A stretch of 64,000 bases of DNA from Streptomyces sp. ERV7 (GTDB lineage Bacteria; Actinomycetota; Actinomycetes; Streptomycetales; Streptomycetaceae), in contig NZ_LYOY01000040.1 in NCBI RefSeq assembly GCF_001653515.1, positions 682,001-746,000 on the forward strand. Direction: 5' to 3'. Position numbers and translations under genes: made by a program. Below, in pieces: positions 8,048-16,514 of this stretch (the stretch's first letter is position 1; each line of letters starts with the position of its first letter). The notes under the pieces were generated by a model, which worked only from the letters and a program-made list of their open reading frames with translations, ran no database searches and was not told where the DNA came from.

Positions 8048-8124
8048 GAAGATCGAATACGGGGATCAGGTACGGAGATCCGGCGGAGATCCGTTCTTCG
8101 CGGGGGTAAATCCGGGGTGGCTCC

Positions 8125-8140
8125 TACACTGGGCGTGTGG
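8125..8140 (+). promoter_or_regulatory. Promoter of a leaderless nur transcript
   Basis: A -10-like hexamer TACACT (8125-8130) lies six bases before the GTG codons at 8137/8140, and no ribosome-binding site precedes them. This is the spacing of leaderless streptomycete mRNAs. Confidence 0.55.
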
Positions 8141-8574
8141 TGACCACCGACTGGCAGAGCGACCTCCGCAAGCGCGGGTACCGGCTGACCCCCCAGCGCC
8201 AGCTCGTGCTGGAGGCCGTCGACGTACTGGAACACGCGACGCCCGACGACATCCTCACCGAGGTGAGGAAGACGGCGGGCGGCGTGAACATCTCCACCGT
8301 GTACCGGACCCTGGAGCTCCTGGAGGAGCTGGGTCTGGTCTCGCACGCCCATCTGGGACACGGTGCCCCGACCTACCATCTGGCGGACCGCCATCACCAC
8401 ATCCACCTCGTCTGCCGGGACTGTACGTCGGTGATCGAGGCGGATGTGGACGTGGCGGCCGAGTTCACGGCCAAGCTCTGCTCGACGTTCGGCTTCACGA
8501 CGGACATGAAGCACTTCGCGATCTTCGGCCAGTGCCAGAAGTGCGCCAAGAACGCCTCAAGTGGCGCGTCGTAG
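8137..8574 (+). CDS. nur: Nickel-responsive Fur-family regulator Nur
   Basis: A 145-residue Fur-fold repressor. The metal residues described for S. coelicolor Nur are all present at the same numbering: His33, His86, His88 and His90 for one site; His70, His72 and His126 for the nickel site. Cys93 and Cys96 form the CxxC. The N-terminal winged helix recognises DNA (GYRLTPQRQLVLEAV, NISTVYRTL). Nur represses nickel uptake and Fe-superoxide dismutase genes when nickel is plentiful and indirectly permits the Ni-SOD. Two GTG codons at 8137 and 8140 are possible starts. Confidence 0.95.
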   Translation: MVTTDWQSDLRKRGYRLTPQRQLVLEAVDVLEHATPDDILTEVRKTAGGVNISTVYRTLELLEELGLVSHAHLGHGAPTYHLADRHHHIHLVCRDCTSVIEADVDVAAEFTAKLCSTFGFTTDMKHFAIFGQCQKCAKNASSGAS

Positions 8575-8583
8575 GCTTGCTCC

Positions 8584-9564
8584 ATGCAGCGACAATCAAC
8601 GATCAGCCCTCTGCTGGCCCTGCCCGGCGCCGTCCCCGCCGAGGGGCCCGACGAAGGTGTCGCGGCGCACTACGGCGATCTGTTCCGTGAGCAGCGCGCC
8701 CTCGCCGACGGCAGCGGCTTCGTCGACCTCTCGCACCGGGGTGTCATCACCGTCACCGGCGACGACCGGCTGAGCTGGCTGCACCTGCTGCTGACCCAGC
8801 ACGTCAGCGATCTGCGGCCGGGTCTGGCCACCGAGGCGCTGATCCTCTCCGCGAACGGGCACATCGAGCACGCGCTCTACCTCGTCGACGACGGTACGAC
8901 GGTGTGGGCGCACGTCGAGCCCGGTACGCGGGACGACCTCGTCGCGTACCTGGAGTCGATGAAGTTCTTCTACCGCGTCGAAGTCGCCGACCGCACCGCG
9001 GACTTCGCGGTGGTGCACCTGCCCGCCGGGTCGATCGCGGAGGTGCCGGACGGCACGGTCGTGCGGGAGACCTCGCACGGGCGGGACCTGTTCCTGCCGC
9101 GCGCGGAGCTGGAGGCGTTCGCCGCCGCGCACGGCCCCGCGATCGGGATCCTGGCGTACGAGGCGCTGCGGGTCGAGGCGCACCGGCCCCGGCTCGGCCT
9201 GGAGACCGACCACCGCACCATCCCGCACGAGCTGGGCTGGATCGGCACCGCCGTGCACCTCCAGAAGGGCTGCTACCGGGGCCAGGAGACGGTCGCGCGC
9301 GTCCACAACCTGGGGAAGCCGCCGCGCCGCCTGGTCTTCCTGCACCTGGACGGCAGCGAGGTCCTGCTGCCCGCGCACGGGACGCCGCTGCGGGTCGCCG
9401 CGGACGGGGCCGAGGGCCGGCAGATCGGCTTCATCACGACGTCGGCGCGCCACCACGAGCTGGGGCCGATCGCACTGGCGCTGGTCAAGCGGAACGTGGC
9501 GGTGGACGCGGAGCTGCTGGCGGGCAACACGGCCGCCGCGCAGGAGGTCGTGGTCGAGCCGTAG
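8584..9564 (+). CDS. ygfZ: Folate-binding YgfZ-family protein (Fe-S cluster maintenance)
   Basis: A 326-residue aminomethyltransferase-fold protein with the YgfZ signature KGCYRGQE (about residues 228-235), which contains the conserved Cys. YgfZ/IBA57 proteins use tetrahydrofolate in assembly or repair of certain 4Fe-4S enzymes such as MiaB. The gene starts 9 bp after nur with ATG 8584 and is likely to be translated from a nur read-through or internal promoter. Its 3' end is convergent with dtd. Confidence 0.92.
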   Translation: MQRQSTISPLLALPGAVPAEGPDEGVAAHYGDLFREQRALADGSGFVDLSHRGVITVTGDDRLSWLHLLLTQHVSDLRPGLATEALILSANGHIEHALYLVDDGTTVWAHVEPGTRDDLVAYLESMKFFYRVEVADRTADFAVVHLPAGSIAEVPDGTVVRETSHGRDLFLPRAELEAFAAAHGPAIGILAYEALRVEAHRPRLGLETDHRTIPHELGWIGTAVHLQKGCYRGQETVARVHNLGKPPRRLVFLHLDGSEVLLPAHGTPLRVAADGAEGRQIGFITTSARHHELGPIALALVKRNVAVDAELLAGNTAAAQEVVVEP

Positions 9565-9595
9565 CCCGCGGCGCCGGGGGGCCGGGAGCGGCCCC

Positions 9596-10021
9596 TCAGA
9601 CCTCCACCACGACCGTGAACGGGCCGTGGTTCGTCAAGGACACCCTCATGTCCGCGCCGAAGCGGCCCGTCTCCACCGTCGCGCCCAGCTCGCGCAGGCG
9701 CGCCACCACCTCGTCCACCAGCGGCTCGGCCACCTCGCCGGGGGCCGCCGCGTTCCAGGTGGGGCGGCGGCCCTTGCGGGCGTCGCCGTAGAGGGTGAAC
9801 TGGGAGATCACCAGCAGCGGCGCGGCCACGTCCGAGCAGGACTTCTCGCCCTGAAGGATCCGCACCGACCACAGCTTCCGGGCCAGCTGCGCGGCCTTCT
9901 CCGGGGTGTCCCCGTGGGTGACCCCGACCAGTACGCACAGGCCCTCGCCCGTGATCTCGCCGACCGTCTCGCCCGCCACCACGACGCTCGCGCCGTCGAC
10001 CCGCTGTACCACCGCTCGCAT
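9596..10021 (-). CDS. dtd: D-aminoacyl-tRNA deacylase
   Basis: The product is 141 residues from ATG 10021 (MRAVVQRVDGASV), the canonical DTD N-terminus. The two cross-subunit active-site motifs are clear: the SQFTL segment (LLVISQFTLYGD), and the Gly-cisPro motif region, here LTNHGPFTVVVEV near the end. The enzyme removes D-amino acids and glycine from mischarged tRNA. It forms a cytosolic dimer. Convergent with ygfZ, 31 bp between stops. Confidence 0.95.
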   Translation of the reverse strand: MRAVVQRVDGASVVVAGETVGEITGEGLCVLVGVTHGDTPEKAAQLARKLWSVRILQGEKSCSDVAAPLLVISQFTLYGDARKGRRPTWNAAAPGEVAEPLVDEVVARLRELGATVETGRFGADMRVSLTNHGPFTVVVEV

Positions 10022-10164
10022 GGGACCCAACCTATTCCACGCACCAATCCAGTCCGACGGGGGCCGAACGGGTGGTGTGTGTCTGCATATGCGCCACCGG
10101 GAGTGGCACGATGCTGACAGGCGGTGCGCCCTATCCCGCACCGGTCGAGGGGACGGTAAGACAC

Positions 10165-10773
10165 ATGAGCACTCCTGGCGCCGGGCAGCAGTCGCCCGGC
10201 CCCGTTTCGCTGACCCGGACGAGCCCGTCGGCCGGCCGGACGGCCGTCTCGCGACCACCCGTACAGCGTGCCGGTGACCATCTGCCCGTACCGAAAGAGC
10301 ACGATCTGACCGCACTGCGGCTGCCGGAGCTGCGGAGCCTGCGGCGCCAGTCGCAGAGCGACGAGGCCGACCTCAGCTATGTGCGGCGGCTGCTGCACGG
10401 GCGCATCGACATCCTGCGGGCCGAGCTGGCCCGGCGCACCGGACCGCACACGCCCGTGGTGGAGCGGCTCTCCGAGATCCTGGCGGACGCGCCCTCCTCG
10501 CACCGCGCCTCCGCCCGCCACGTCACGCTCTCCACGCCCCGCAGCGCCGAGTACCGGCGCCTGGCGGCCGAGATGGACGCGGAGGTCCAGCTCTCCGACC
10601 TCGACGCCCGTACGGACGACGAGCTGCACACCGCGATGGGACGGCTGATCCGCTACGAGCAGCAGGTCTCGCGGCGCCGCCAGCACCTCCAGCGCACGGC
10701 CGACGATTGCAGCGCGGAGATCGCCCGCAGGTACCGTGAAGGGGAAGCACAAGTAGACGACCTGCTCATCTGA
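10165..10773 (+). CDS. rsiG: Anti-sigma-WhiG factor RsiG (c-di-GMP binding)
   Basis: A 202-residue coiled-coil protein with a disordered N-terminus (1-45). RsiG arms with c-di-GMP to sequester the sporulation sigma factor WhiG. The second ligand motif is intact: E165, S169, R172, Q176, D180, following E(X)3S(X)2R(X)3Q(X)3D. The first motif reads E67, S71, R74, H78, D82; His replaces the Gln of the published consensus. The ATG at 10165 gives MSTPGAGQQ. The next gene, an asparaginase, follows after 49 bp. The assignment rests on the paired motifs and the antiparallel helix pattern. Confidence 0.88.
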   Translation: MSTPGAGQQSPGPVSLTRTSPSAGRTAVSRPPVQRAGDHLPVPKEHDLTALRLPELRSLRRQSQSDEADLSYVRRLLHGRIDILRAELARRTGPHTPVVERLSEILADAPSSHRASARHVTLSTPRSAEYRRLAAEMDAEVQLSDLDARTDDELHTAMGRLIRYEQQVSRRRQHLQRTADDCSAEIARRYREGEAQVDDLLI

Positions 10774-10822
10774 CCGACGATTCCAAGGTCACCGGGCGGT
10801 CCAGCCCTGGAAGGCCTCCGTC

Positions 10823-11812
10823 ATGACTACCGACACCGTCATACCCCCGGTCCTCGCCGAAGTCGTACGTTCCGGTTTCGTCGAGGGCCACCATCGGGGC
10901 TCGCTGGTGGTGCTGGCGGCCGACGGCAGCGTGGAGCTCGCGCTCGGTGACCCGGCGGCGCCCGTCTTCCCGCGCTCCAGCAACAAGCCCATGCAGGCCG
11001 CCGCCGTACTGCGGGCCGGGCTCGACCTCTCCGGGGAGCGGCTCGCGCTCGCCGCCGCCAGCCACTCGGGCGAGGGCTTCCACCTCGACCTCGTCCGCAA
11101 GATGCTCGCCGAGTACGGGCTGACCCCGGACGACCTCCAGACCCCGCCCGACCTGCCGCTGGACGCGGTCGAGGCCGAGACGTACCTGGCGGCGGGCCAG
11201 GTCCGCGACCGGGTCACCATGAACTGCTCCGGCAAGCACGCGGCCATGCTCGCCGCCTGCCGCCTCAACGGCTGGGACGAGACGTCCTACCTGGACCCGG
11301 CCCACCCGCTCCAGCGCCTCGTCCACGACGGCGTGGAGGCGGCGGCGGGCGAGCCGGTGGCGACGGTCGGCACGGACGGCTGCGGGGCGCCCCTGATGGC
11401 GATCAGCCTGACGGGCCTGGCCCGCGCCTTCCGTACGTTCGTGCTCGCCGAGCCCGGTACGCCGGAGCGCAGGGTGGCGGACGCGATGCGCGCGCACCCC
11501 GAGTACGTGGCCGGCACCCGCCGCCCCGACACCTGGCTGATGCGCGAGGTGCCCGGCGTGCTGTCCAAGATGGGCGCGGAGGCGGTGCAGGCGGTGGCGC
11601 TGCCGGACGGCCGTGCGCTCGCCTTCAAGGTCGACGACGGCGCCGCCCGCGCCCTCGGCCCGGTCCTGGCCCGCGCCCTGCGCCTGCTCGGCGTGGACGG
11701 CCCGGTGGTCGAGCGCATCGGCAGCGCGCCGCTGCTCGGCGGGGCGGAGCGGGTGGGGGGCCCGGCCCGCCAGGCGGAAATTCGGGCGACAGGGGGGCCG
11801 GGGCGTGCCTAG
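10823..11812 (+). CDS. L-asparaginase II (Rhizobium etli ReAV-type)
   Basis: A 329-residue protein of the asparaginase_II family, related to the thermolabile R. etli enzyme and unrelated in fold to the E. coli type I/II enzymes. Visible active-site elements are RSSNKPMQ (the Ser-x-x-Lys pair, residues 52-59), SHSGE (about 75), NCSGKHAAM (about 134, with the conserved Cys) and GTDGCGAP (about 187). It should hydrolyse asparagine to aspartate and ammonia in the cytosol; no signal peptide is seen. Nitrogen-related function near glnR may be coincidence. Confidence 0.88.
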   Translation: MTTDTVIPPVLAEVVRSGFVEGHHRGSLVVLAADGSVELALGDPAAPVFPRSSNKPMQAAAVLRAGLDLSGERLALAAASHSGEGFHLDLVRKMLAEYGLTPDDLQTPPDLPLDAVEAETYLAAGQVRDRVTMNCSGKHAAMLAACRLNGWDETSYLDPAHPLQRLVHDGVEAAAGEPVATVGTDGCGAPLMAISLTGLARAFRTFVLAEPGTPERRVADAMRAHPEYVAGTRRPDTWLMREVPGVLSKMGAEAVQAVALPDGRALAFKVDDGAARALGPVLARALRLLGVDGPVVERIGSAPLLGGAERVGGPARQAEIRATGGPGRA

Positions 11813-11822
11813 CGTGACGGAC

Positions 11823-13124
11823 ATGAGCCCGAGCCCTCGCGAAGCCGCCTCCGCCCCCGCCGCTGCCCCCGCTTCCGCTTCCGCCCTCGACCTCCGTACC
11901 GTCACCGAAGCCGAGTTCGCCGACTGGCTGCGGGCCGTCAACACGGGTTTCCTCCTGCCGCCGGTGGTCAGCGAGAACGACCGGGCGGGCCGGCTGGCCA
12001 ACAGCGATCTGGCGCGTACCCAGGGCGTGTTCGACAGCGGCCGCTGTGTGGCGACCTTCCGCTCGTTCGCCCAGGAGCTGACCGTGGTGGGCGGCGCGGC
12101 CGTCCCCACCAGCGCGGTCACCAACGTGACCGTCTCCCCGACCCACCGCAGGCGCGGTCTGCTCAGCCGGATGATGGCGAACGACATGGCGGCGGCGAAG
12201 GAGCGCGGCGACGTGGCGGCGACGCTGATCGCCGCCGAGTACCCGATCTACGGGCGGTACGGCTTCGGCCCCGCCACCTGGACCGCCGAGTGGGAGGTCG
12301 ACACGGGCCGGGCGGGCCTGGACCCGCGCTGGTCGGGCCCCGAGGACGGCGGCCGTATCGACCTGGTCGCCTCCGAGGACGTACGCAAGCTGGGCCCCGA
12401 GCTCTTCGAGCGCTTCCGGGTCGGCCAGCCCGGCGCGGTGGACCGCAACACGCGCTGGTGGGACCTGAGCACGGGCGCGGCCACCCGGGACGACCACCCC
12501 TGGACCGAGCCGTTCTGGGCGGTGTACCGCTCGGCGTCGGGCGAGGTGGAGGGCCTGGTGGCCTATCACGCGGACGCGAAGTGGACGGACGCCAAGCAGC
12601 CGCTGAACACGGCGACGGTACGGGGGCTGCTCGCCCTCACCCCGTCCGCCGAGCGCGCCCTGTGGCACTTCGTCTGCTCGGTCGACTGGATATCCAGGGT
12701 CCGCACCGGCTACCGCGCCCCCGACGACCTGCTCCCGCAGCTCCTCCCGGACCCGCGCGCGGCCCGGATGGTGACGCACGCGGACTTCCTGTGGCTGCGG
12801 CTGCTGGATGTCGTACGGGCGCTTGAGGCGCGTACGTACGCGACGGCCGGCACCCTCGTCCTGGAGGTCACGGACGCGTCGGGCTACGCCTCGGGCCGCT
12901 ACCGCCTGGACGCCGACCCGTCGGGCGCGTCCTGCGCCCCCACCGCTTCGTCGCCGGATCTGGTGCTGGACGTACGGGAGTTGGGTTCGCTGTACCTGGG
13001 TGACGAGTCGGCGGTACGACTGGCCGCGCTGGGCCTGGCCGCCGAGGAGACGGCGGGGGCAGCGGCCCGGGCGGACGCCATCTTGAGGACGTCGCGGCGG
13101 GCTTGGTGCCCTGACATGTTCTGA
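11823..13124 (+). CDS. Eis-like GNAT acetyltransferase with SCP2 domain
   Basis: A 433-residue protein with the tripartite Eis architecture: an N-terminal GNAT fold with the acetyl-CoA loop (VTVSPTHRRRGLLSRMM, about residues 104-120), a second GNAT-like region, and a C-terminal SCP2-type sterol-carrier-like domain. Eis proteins acetylate amines on aminoglycosides, lysine or small peptides. The Ala/Pro-rich first 22 residues are probably disordered. The ATG at 11823 lies 10 bp after the asparaginase stop, so the two genes are probably coupled. The substrate is not predictable. Confidence 0.88.
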   Translation: MSPSPREAASAPAAAPASASALDLRTVTEAEFADWLRAVNTGFLLPPVVSENDRAGRLANSDLARTQGVFDSGRCVATFRSFAQELTVVGGAAVPTSAVTNVTVSPTHRRRGLLSRMMANDMAAAKERGDVAATLIAAEYPIYGRYGFGPATWTAEWEVDTGRAGLDPRWSGPEDGGRIDLVASEDVRKLGPELFERFRVGQPGAVDRNTRWWDLSTGAATRDDHPWTEPFWAVYRSASGEVEGLVAYHADAKWTDAKQPLNTATVRGLLALTPSAERALWHFVCSVDWISRVRTGYRAPDDLLPQLLPDPRAARMVTHADFLWLRLLDVVRALEARTYATAGTLVLEVTDASGYASGRYRLDADPSGASCAPTASSPDLVLDVRELGSLYLGDESAVRLAALGLAAEETAGAAARADAILRTSRRAWCPDMF

Positions 13125-13139
13125 GGGCGGTGGGCCTGG

Positions 13140-13334
13140 TCATTGGTCGGTCCGCGGCGGGACGAGCGCGGCCAGGACGGCGGCCGCGCCGATGACGGTG
13201 AAGGTGCTGTCCCCGGTCTGCTGGCCGACGGTCAGCACCACGACCCCCACGCTGCCGACGACACCGAGCCGGTGGTGGACGAGCTTCTCGAAGGCGATGA
13301 CGGCGAGGGCGAGCAGGAGTGCGGTCATGGGCAT
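13140..13334 (-). CDS. Small two-helix membrane protein
   Basis: The product is 64 residues from ATG 13334 (MPMTALLLALAVIAFEKL), with gggaggg 8 bp upstream supporting this start rather than the longer frame. Two hydrophobic segments (TALLLALAVIAF; LGVVGSVGVVVLTVG, with a second half-helix FTVIGAAAVLAALV) predict a small inner-membrane protein. It is divergent from the first GntR gene and shares its control region. Function is unknown. Confidence 0.65.
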   Translation of the reverse strand: MPMTALLLALAVIAFEKLVHHRLGVVGSVGVVVLTVGQQTGDSTFTVIGAAAVLAALVPPRTDQ

Positions 13335-13475
13335 GGAGTTCCCTCCCCAGAGGCGTGCGGCGGGTGGAGCGGCGGCCGAGGCGACGGACGAGTCGGTGAC
13401 GGAAGCGGTGGCTGGAACGGTGGCTGGAACGGCGGCTGTGACGCTGGATGGAACCGCGGGCGGAGCTTGTGCGCG

Positions 13476-13510
13476 AACTTCACCAAGTTGTCCACCAACT
13501 TGGTGAAGTT
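13476..13510. promoter_or_regulatory. Long perfect palindrome between membrane gene and GntR gene
   Basis: Fifteen-bp perfect arms aacttcaccaagttg (13476-13490) and caacttggtgaagtt (13496-13510) with a 5-bp spacer. Further half-site-like copies (caacttcccgacaact, gatagttgta) follow up to 13576. Size and placement fit a GntR-dimer operator, probably autoregulatory and shared with the divergent membrane gene. Confidence 0.65.
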
Positions 13511-13586
13511 GTCCCGCTGGCTCAAGACCCATAAACCAACTTCCCGACAACTCCCCATAGCTGTCAGATAGTTGTAGCGTTCAGAT

Positions 13587-14480
13587 GTGACGTCGGAATC
13601 TGAGGTGACGGAGGGCGGCGGCTCCAGGCGCACGCCCGACGGTGTGGCCGCGTCCCTGCGGGCCCGGATCAGCGCGGGCGAGCTCAAGGTGGGGGCCAAA
13701 CTGCCCACCCAGGCCTGGCTGGTGGAGCACTACGGCGTCGAGCGGACGGTGGTGCGCCAGGCCCTGCAGCAGCTGCACGAGGAGGGCCTGATCACGGAGG
13801 GCCGCAAGGGCGCCCCGGCGAAGATCGCCAGCTCCGTACCGGCGGCGTCCCGCCCGTCTGACGAGGAGCCGAAGCTGACGGCGGCGGTGCTCAGCCCCCG
13901 GGTGGCGGAGGCGTTCCGTGCGAGGGAGGTGCGGATCGACGCGGTCTGCCTGACGACGGAGACCCTCAACCTGGCCCTCGGCGAACCGCTGGGCGCGATC
14001 CACGCCCGCCGCTTCCGCCCGGACTCGGTCCACGTACGCATCCTGCTGCCGGACCGGGGCATCAACCTCGCCTTCCCCCGCCCCGTCCACCGCTCGGCGG
14101 CCGACGACCGGCTGGTCCACGAACGGTGGCTGAGCCAGCGCAACACCCAGGGCCTCGTCCTGCGGGACAACCTGGAGGCGCTGCACATCATCGAGGGAGT
14201 CGAGGTCCGCATCGAGTTCCAGACGCTCCCGCTGACCTCGCCGATCAAGCTCTACCTGCTCAACGGCTCCGAGGCGCTGTTCGGCTACTACGACATCACC
14301 CGCCGCGAACAGGAGATCGCCGACACGTCGGTGGAGATCTTCGACTCGCTGGGCAACCAGTCGATGCTGTTCCAGTACCTGCGCAGCGCGGGTGCGCGGG
14401 ACGCGGCGTTCGTGGAACGGTCGCAGCAGTGGTTCGACGGGCTCTGGAACACGATCACTTCGCAGATGAGACTGTCGTAG
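13587..14480 (+). CDS. GntR-type winged-helix regulator (first of two)
   Basis: A 297-residue protein starting at GTG 13587, six bases after a possible -10 (TAGCGT), so it may be leaderless. Residues 20-75 form the GntR winged helix (GVAASLRARISAGEL, LVEHYGVERTVVRQALQQL). The C-terminal 200 residues match none of the usual GntR effector domains (UTRA, FCD, MocR) that I can recognise. They contain RILLPDRGINLAF and KLYLLNGSEALFGYYD, which the second GntR gene at 15551 also has in variant form. The two regulators are therefore paralogues flanking a HAD phosphatase. Confidence 0.82.
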   Translation: MTSESEVTEGGGSRRTPDGVAASLRARISAGELKVGAKLPTQAWLVEHYGVERTVVRQALQQLHEEGLITEGRKGAPAKIASSVPAASRPSDEEPKLTAAVLSPRVAEAFRAREVRIDAVCLTTETLNLALGEPLGAIHARRFRPDSVHVRILLPDRGINLAFPRPVHRSAADDRLVHERWLSQRNTQGLVLRDNLEALHIIEGVEVRIEFQTLPLTSPIKLYLLNGSEALFGYYDITRREQEIADTSVEIFDSLGNQSMLFQYLRSAGARDAAFVERSQQWFDGLWNTITSQMRLS

Positions 14481-14587
14481 CGGCCCACGGGGACCGGCGG
14501 TTCTCAGCCAGCCGGGCATGCCCGTACCTCCTGGCCCTCACCGCCGCGAGCAGGCGCGGGCACCATGGTGGTTGAAGGAACCGGCAA

Positions 14588-15322
14588 GTGACCCACCTCC
14601 CCGACGGACGGAGTGACGTGACCGACCTTCGCGAGCGCCTTGCCGCTGCCAAATGCGTGCTCTTCGACTTCGACGGACCGGTGTGCCGGCTCTTCGCGGG
14701 AGTCGGGGCGCCCGCTGTGGCCGCCGCGATCGCCGAGCGCCTCTCGGGCAGGCTCGAACACGGGGCCCTCAGACCGAAAGGGAAGGCCGCCGGCGATCCG
14801 CTGGCCCTGCTGCTCGCGGCCTGGAAGCAGGGCGAGAGCAAGGCGGTGGTCAAGGAGGCGGAGAGCACGCTCACGGCGCAGGAGATCCGTGCCGCCACGA
14901 GCGCCCACAGCACCGCCTACGCCAACTCCCTGATACTGGCCCTGAGCGCGGCGGGGTTCCGGCTGGCCGTCACCACGAACAACTCGCCCAAGGCGGTGGC
15001 CGCCTATCTCAGACGCGAGGGGCTCGATGGCTGCTTCGGCGAACACATCCACGGCCGTACGGCCGACCTGGCGCTGCTCAAACCCCATCCGCACTGCCTG
15101 GAGCGGGCGCTCGATTCCACCGGCTCGTCCCCGGCCGAGACGCTGATGATCGGGGACTCGCCCGCGGACTGGATCGCCGCCGACGCCATAGGGGTCTCCT
15201 TCCTCGGCTACGCACCCGACGGCGCCAAGGTCGCGCAGCTGGCGGATGCCGGGGTGAAGGACATCGTCCGCTCGCTGGAACCGCTGTACGACGCGGTCGG
15301 CTCCGGCCTGCGCGCGGAGTGA
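14588..15322 (+). CDS. HAD-superfamily hydrolase (phosphoglycolate phosphatase-like)
   Basis: A 244-residue HAD hydrolase with all catalytic motifs: DFDGPVC (nucleophile Asp, about residue 27), VTTNNSP (motif II Thr), LLKPHP (Lys) and IGDSPAD (acidic motif). The cap inserted after motif I is helical, as in phosphoglycolate phosphatases. It would dephosphorylate a small metabolite in the cytosol. The GTG start at 14588 follows gaaggaa; a second GTG at 14618 is possible. It lies between the two GntR paralogues and 1.2 kb before an APH-type kinase, suggesting that the phosphatase and kinase act on related substrates. Confidence 0.85.
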   Translation: MTHLPDGRSDVTDLRERLAAAKCVLFDFDGPVCRLFAGVGAPAVAAAIAERLSGRLEHGALRPKGKAAGDPLALLLAAWKQGESKAVVKEAESTLTAQEIRAATSAHSTAYANSLILALSAAGFRLAVTTNNSPKAVAAYLRREGLDGCFGEHIHGRTADLALLKPHPHCLERALDSTGSSPAETLMIGDSPADWIAADAIGVSFLGYAPDGAKVAQLADAGVKDIVRSLEPLYDAVGSGLRAE

Positions 15323-15550
15323 CGGTTCACCCACGTTCCGATCTTCCATGTTCCGGCCTCCCGGGTCTTCCCTGAAGGCCGAAGCTACGGGGAGCCTTCG
15401 CGTCCGCAACAGCTGTCAAGTGATCCGTACATGACGCCGCGCACGAGCCGGCATGCGGCAAGTGGGCGGCAACGGAGCGGCAGGTGCGGGGTGTGCGCGC
15501 CAAGGGGTGGCCAACTCACGCCTGATGGCGGCCTGTTGTAACTTTCTTGA
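15323..15550 (+). promoter_or_regulatory. Control region of the second GntR gene
   Basis: A 228-bp gap without a gene. At its right end TAACTT (15539-15544) lies six bases before the ATG at 15551 with no ribosome-binding site, suggesting a leaderless transcript. No strong palindrome was seen, unlike the first GntR gene. Confidence 0.4.
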
Positions 15551-16426
15551 ATGGTGTCGACAGGGCAAGAGGCGGGGCCGGGCGGCGCCCATCAGCCCCA
15601 GTACCTGCTCATCGCCTCGGACCTGCGGGAGGCGATCGCCAGCGGGGCACATGGCGTGGGCGAGGTGATACCCACCCAGCACGCGCTGACGGCGCGCTAC
15701 CACGTGTCGAGGCGCACGGCTCAGCGGGCCGTCGAGGAGCTCAGGTCCTGGGGCCTGATCGATGCGGGCGTGCGGGGCAGGGGGCCTCGCGTGGTGGCCA
15801 GGGGCGCCGTGCCCCACACGCTCACCGAGTACATAGCGGACGCCTTCCGCGCCGAGGATGTGACGCTGGACGTCCTGTCCTTCACCACGGAGAGGCTGAG
15901 CAAGGTCGTCACACGCCAGCTGGAGTCCACCAAGGAGGCGGCGGGCACCTGGCCGAAGACCATCCGGCTCAGAATGCTGCTGCCCAGCCTCGAAGCCGTC
16001 CACCCGCTGCCCTACCTGCTCGCCGACCCGGCCGACTCCCGGCCGCTCAAGCGGCTGCGCAGGCTCATCCGGATGTACGCGGGCCAGTTGGAGCACTCGT
16101 TGGTCACCCTGAAGGAGGACGGCCTGGTCCCCTCGGTGTCGGTGGCGATCCGCGGCATGCCGGTGCTGCCGATGCAGAAGCTGTACGTCCTCAACGGGGC
16201 ACAGGCGCTGACCAGCTTCTATCGCATACGGACGAACAAGGTGGAGCTGGGGCCGGGGGACGGGGCGGGGGAGATCATGGATTTGGAGAGCGGTGTCGAT
16301 CTCTTCACCTGGACGGGCCACCCCGGTGGCGACACGCCCCGCGAGGAGGCGTACTTCGACCAACTTCAGCTGCTGTTCGAGCGGTATTGGTCGAAGCTGT
16401 CGGCGCCGTTGGTGCTGAGCGAGTGA
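15551..16426 (+). CDS. GntR-type winged-helix regulator (second of two)
   Basis: A 291-residue paralogue of the 13587 regulator. The N-terminal winged helix is at residues 17-75 (LREAIASGAHGVGEV, LTARYHVSRRTAQRAVEEL). The C-terminal domain shares LRMLLPSLEAVHPLP and KLYVLNGAQALTSFY with the first regulator. The start is ATG 15551, apparently leaderless. It lies 88 bp upstream of the kinase gene and may control it. The ligand is unknown; phosphorylated products of the neighbouring enzymes are candidates by inference only. Confidence 0.82.
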   Translation: MVSTGQEAGPGGAHQPQYLLIASDLREAIASGAHGVGEVIPTQHALTARYHVSRRTAQRAVEELRSWGLIDAGVRGRGPRVVARGAVPHTLTEYIADAFRAEDVTLDVLSFTTERLSKVVTRQLESTKEAAGTWPKTIRLRMLLPSLEAVHPLPYLLADPADSRPLKRLRRLIRMYAGQLEHSLVTLKEDGLVPSVSVAIRGMPVLPMQKLYVLNGAQALTSFYRIRTNKVELGPGDGAGEIMDLESGVDLFTWTGHPGGDTPREEAYFDQLQLLFERYWSKLSAPLVLSE

Positions 16427-16514
16427 CATCGGTGTGAATTCGGCCGACCCATGCTAGAGAGGGTAATTTTCCTCAATCTGTTCCCGGCTGATGACCACCC
16501 GAGGGCGCGAAGCG

